Part shown: one piece after another, positions 63,381 to 64,000 of the stretch
Numbering within the stretch: the stretch's first letter is position 1
Layout of the letters: every line of letters begins with the position of its first letter
Assembly: GCF_023073355.1 (NCBI RefSeq)
Contig: NZ_JADPJI010000002.1
Coordinates: 1-64,000, forward strand
DNA length: 64,000 bases
Direction of reading: 5' to 3'
Source of the DNA: Bradyrhizobium sp. 199
GTDB taxonomy: Bacteria > Pseudomonadota > Alphaproteobacteria > Rhizobiales > Xanthobacteraceae
Made by a program: the position numbers and the translations under genes
Notes under the pieces: generated by a model
The model's input: the letters and a program-made list of their open reading frames with translations, nothing else
What the model was told of the DNA's origin: nothing
The model's database searches: none

Positions 63381-63410
63381 CGCCAAAAGAGGGCGAACTG
63401 CTGCCCCAAC

Positions 63411-63495
63411 GTCATGCCCGGGCTTTGTCGCGGGCATAAACGCTCTTCTCGCCTGGCCCAAAAACGTGGATGGCCGGGACAGCCCGGCCACGACG
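63411..63495. repeat. GTCATGCCCGGGC dispersed repeat
   Basis: TGCCCG/CGGGCA and GGCCGGG-ACAG-CCCGGCC hairpins, ending CACGACG, in the gap between the converging SH3 and irr genes. It may also serve as a terminator for both. The pattern is a known Bradyrhizobium repeat type. Confidence 0.7.
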
Positions 63496-63520
63496 ATCTC
63501 AGATCGATTTCAGTGACGTC

Positions 63521-64000
63521 TCAGCGCTTCTTGCGCAGGCGCACGACCATGTCGATGCGCGCGATCTCGTAACCCTCGGGGACCTCCGGCATCTTGGACA
63601 GCGCCAGATGCGGGTCCTCGATGTCGACCAGCTCATGGCTGTTCTCGAGGTAGTAGTGATGGTGGGTGGTGATGTTGGTGTCGAAATAGGTCTTGGTACC
63701 GTCGACGCTGACCTGGCGGAGCAGGCCGGCATCGGTGAGCTGGTTCAGCGTGTTGTAGACGGTCGCCAACGACACCGGAACCTTGGCCAGCGTCGCTTCC
63801 TCGTAGAGCATTTCAGCCGTGAGGTGCCGCGCGCCCTTGCCGAATAATAGCCAGCCGAGCGCCATACGCTGGCGCGTCGGACGCAGCCCGGCGGACTGGA
63901 GCATTTCGTTGACGTCGTGCCACGGGCAGCCGGTCAAAGCCGGCTGGCGGCCGGACAGGAGGGCCGCGGCGTGAACGTCGTCATCGTGGCGGGTGGCGCT
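63521..64000 (-). CDS. irr: Iron response regulator Irr (cut by window edge)
   Basis: A Fur-family regulator, 160 residues visible in the window. The frame continues past 63937 to the right edge as HDDDVHAAALLSGRQPALTG, so the N-terminus is outside. It has the heme regulatory motif GCPWHD, the winged helix VPVSLATVYNTLNQL and the THHHYYLE histidine cluster. In Bradyrhizobium japonicum, heme binding leads to Irr degradation when iron is plenty; under iron lack Irr regulates heme synthesis and iron genes. It ends at a repeat. Confidence 0.96.
   Translation of the reverse strand, partial: SATRHDDDVHAAALLSGRQPALTGCPWHDVNEMLQSAGLRPTRQRMALGWLLFGKGARHLTAEMLYEEATLAKVPVSLATVYNTLNQLTDAGLLRQVSVDGTKTYFDTNITTHHHYYLENSHELVDIEDPHLALSKMPEVPEGYEIARIDMVVRLRKKR

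Overview
The window is chromosomal DNA of an alphaproteobacterium, almost certainly Bradyrhizobium or a very close relative. Evidence: high GC; an Irr regulator with the heme motif GCPWHD cut by the right edge; a tyrosine-type DivL; a TsaE-kinase fusion; a FYDLN-acid protein; and many GC-rich palindromic repeats. From memory the order resembles the rpoN2-to-irr segment of B. diazoefficiens, but I could not compare. Most of the window is core metabolism with small decayed or mobile pieces between operons.

Layout. 1-3.7 kb: MFS exporter, HAD-UbiA fusion, RNase D. 3.8-9.7 kb: lptC-lptA-lptB (LPS transport), rpoN, hpf, ptsN, with a canonical sigma-54 promoter before ptsN. 9.8-11.6 kb: a GNAT pseudogene, an orphan Phd antitoxin, and a DUF1150-Hsp20 heat-shock operon behind a sigma-32 promoter and a ROSE-like RNA thermometer. 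11.8-16.1 kb: ugpBAEC behind a Pho box. 16.2-19.6 kb: CaiB CoA-transferase, divergent ohr/ohrR with operators, a GIY-YIG pseudogene, tRNA-Ala(GGC), FYDLN protein. 19.8-25.5 kb: aroA-cmk-rpsA, sppA, ihfB. 25.7-32.6 kb: LapA-like protein, trpF-trpB-trpA-accD-folC, phosphoesterase. A 450-bp element, a DUF559 nuclease gene framed by near-perfect inverted repeats, sits between trpB and trpA. 32.7-40.9 kb: DNA ligase, trxA, addA-addB. 41.1-50.9 kb: murU, PilZ protein, tsaE-amgK fusion, divL, dut, coaBC, ubiB, ubiE, all leftward. 51-64 kb: mutM, ParA-like ATPase, gamma-glutamyltransferase, chemoreceptor, degenerate protease, MoeB/ThiF-like protein, aldo/keto reductase with divergent LysR regulator, D-2-hydroxyacid dehydrogenase, SH3 protein, irr.

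The strongest candidates for something undescribed are two. (1) coaBC carries an N-terminal antitoxin-type ribbon-helix-helix domain. Its 57-bp upstream gap holds two matched palindromes, TGATAGC-N3-GCTATCA and TGATTGC-N3-GCAATCA. This suggests that a toxin-antitoxin autoregulation module was captured by a coenzyme A biosynthesis enzyme. (2) The DUF559 element looks like a repeat-associated endonuclease unit interrupting the trp operon. Other regulatory logic is readable directly: sigma-54 to ptsN, PhoB to ugp, sigma-32 plus RNA thermometer to hsp20, OhrR operators, and a LysR box on its own start codon. AmgK-like and MurU-like enzymes near each other suggest a peptidoglycan sugar recycling route.
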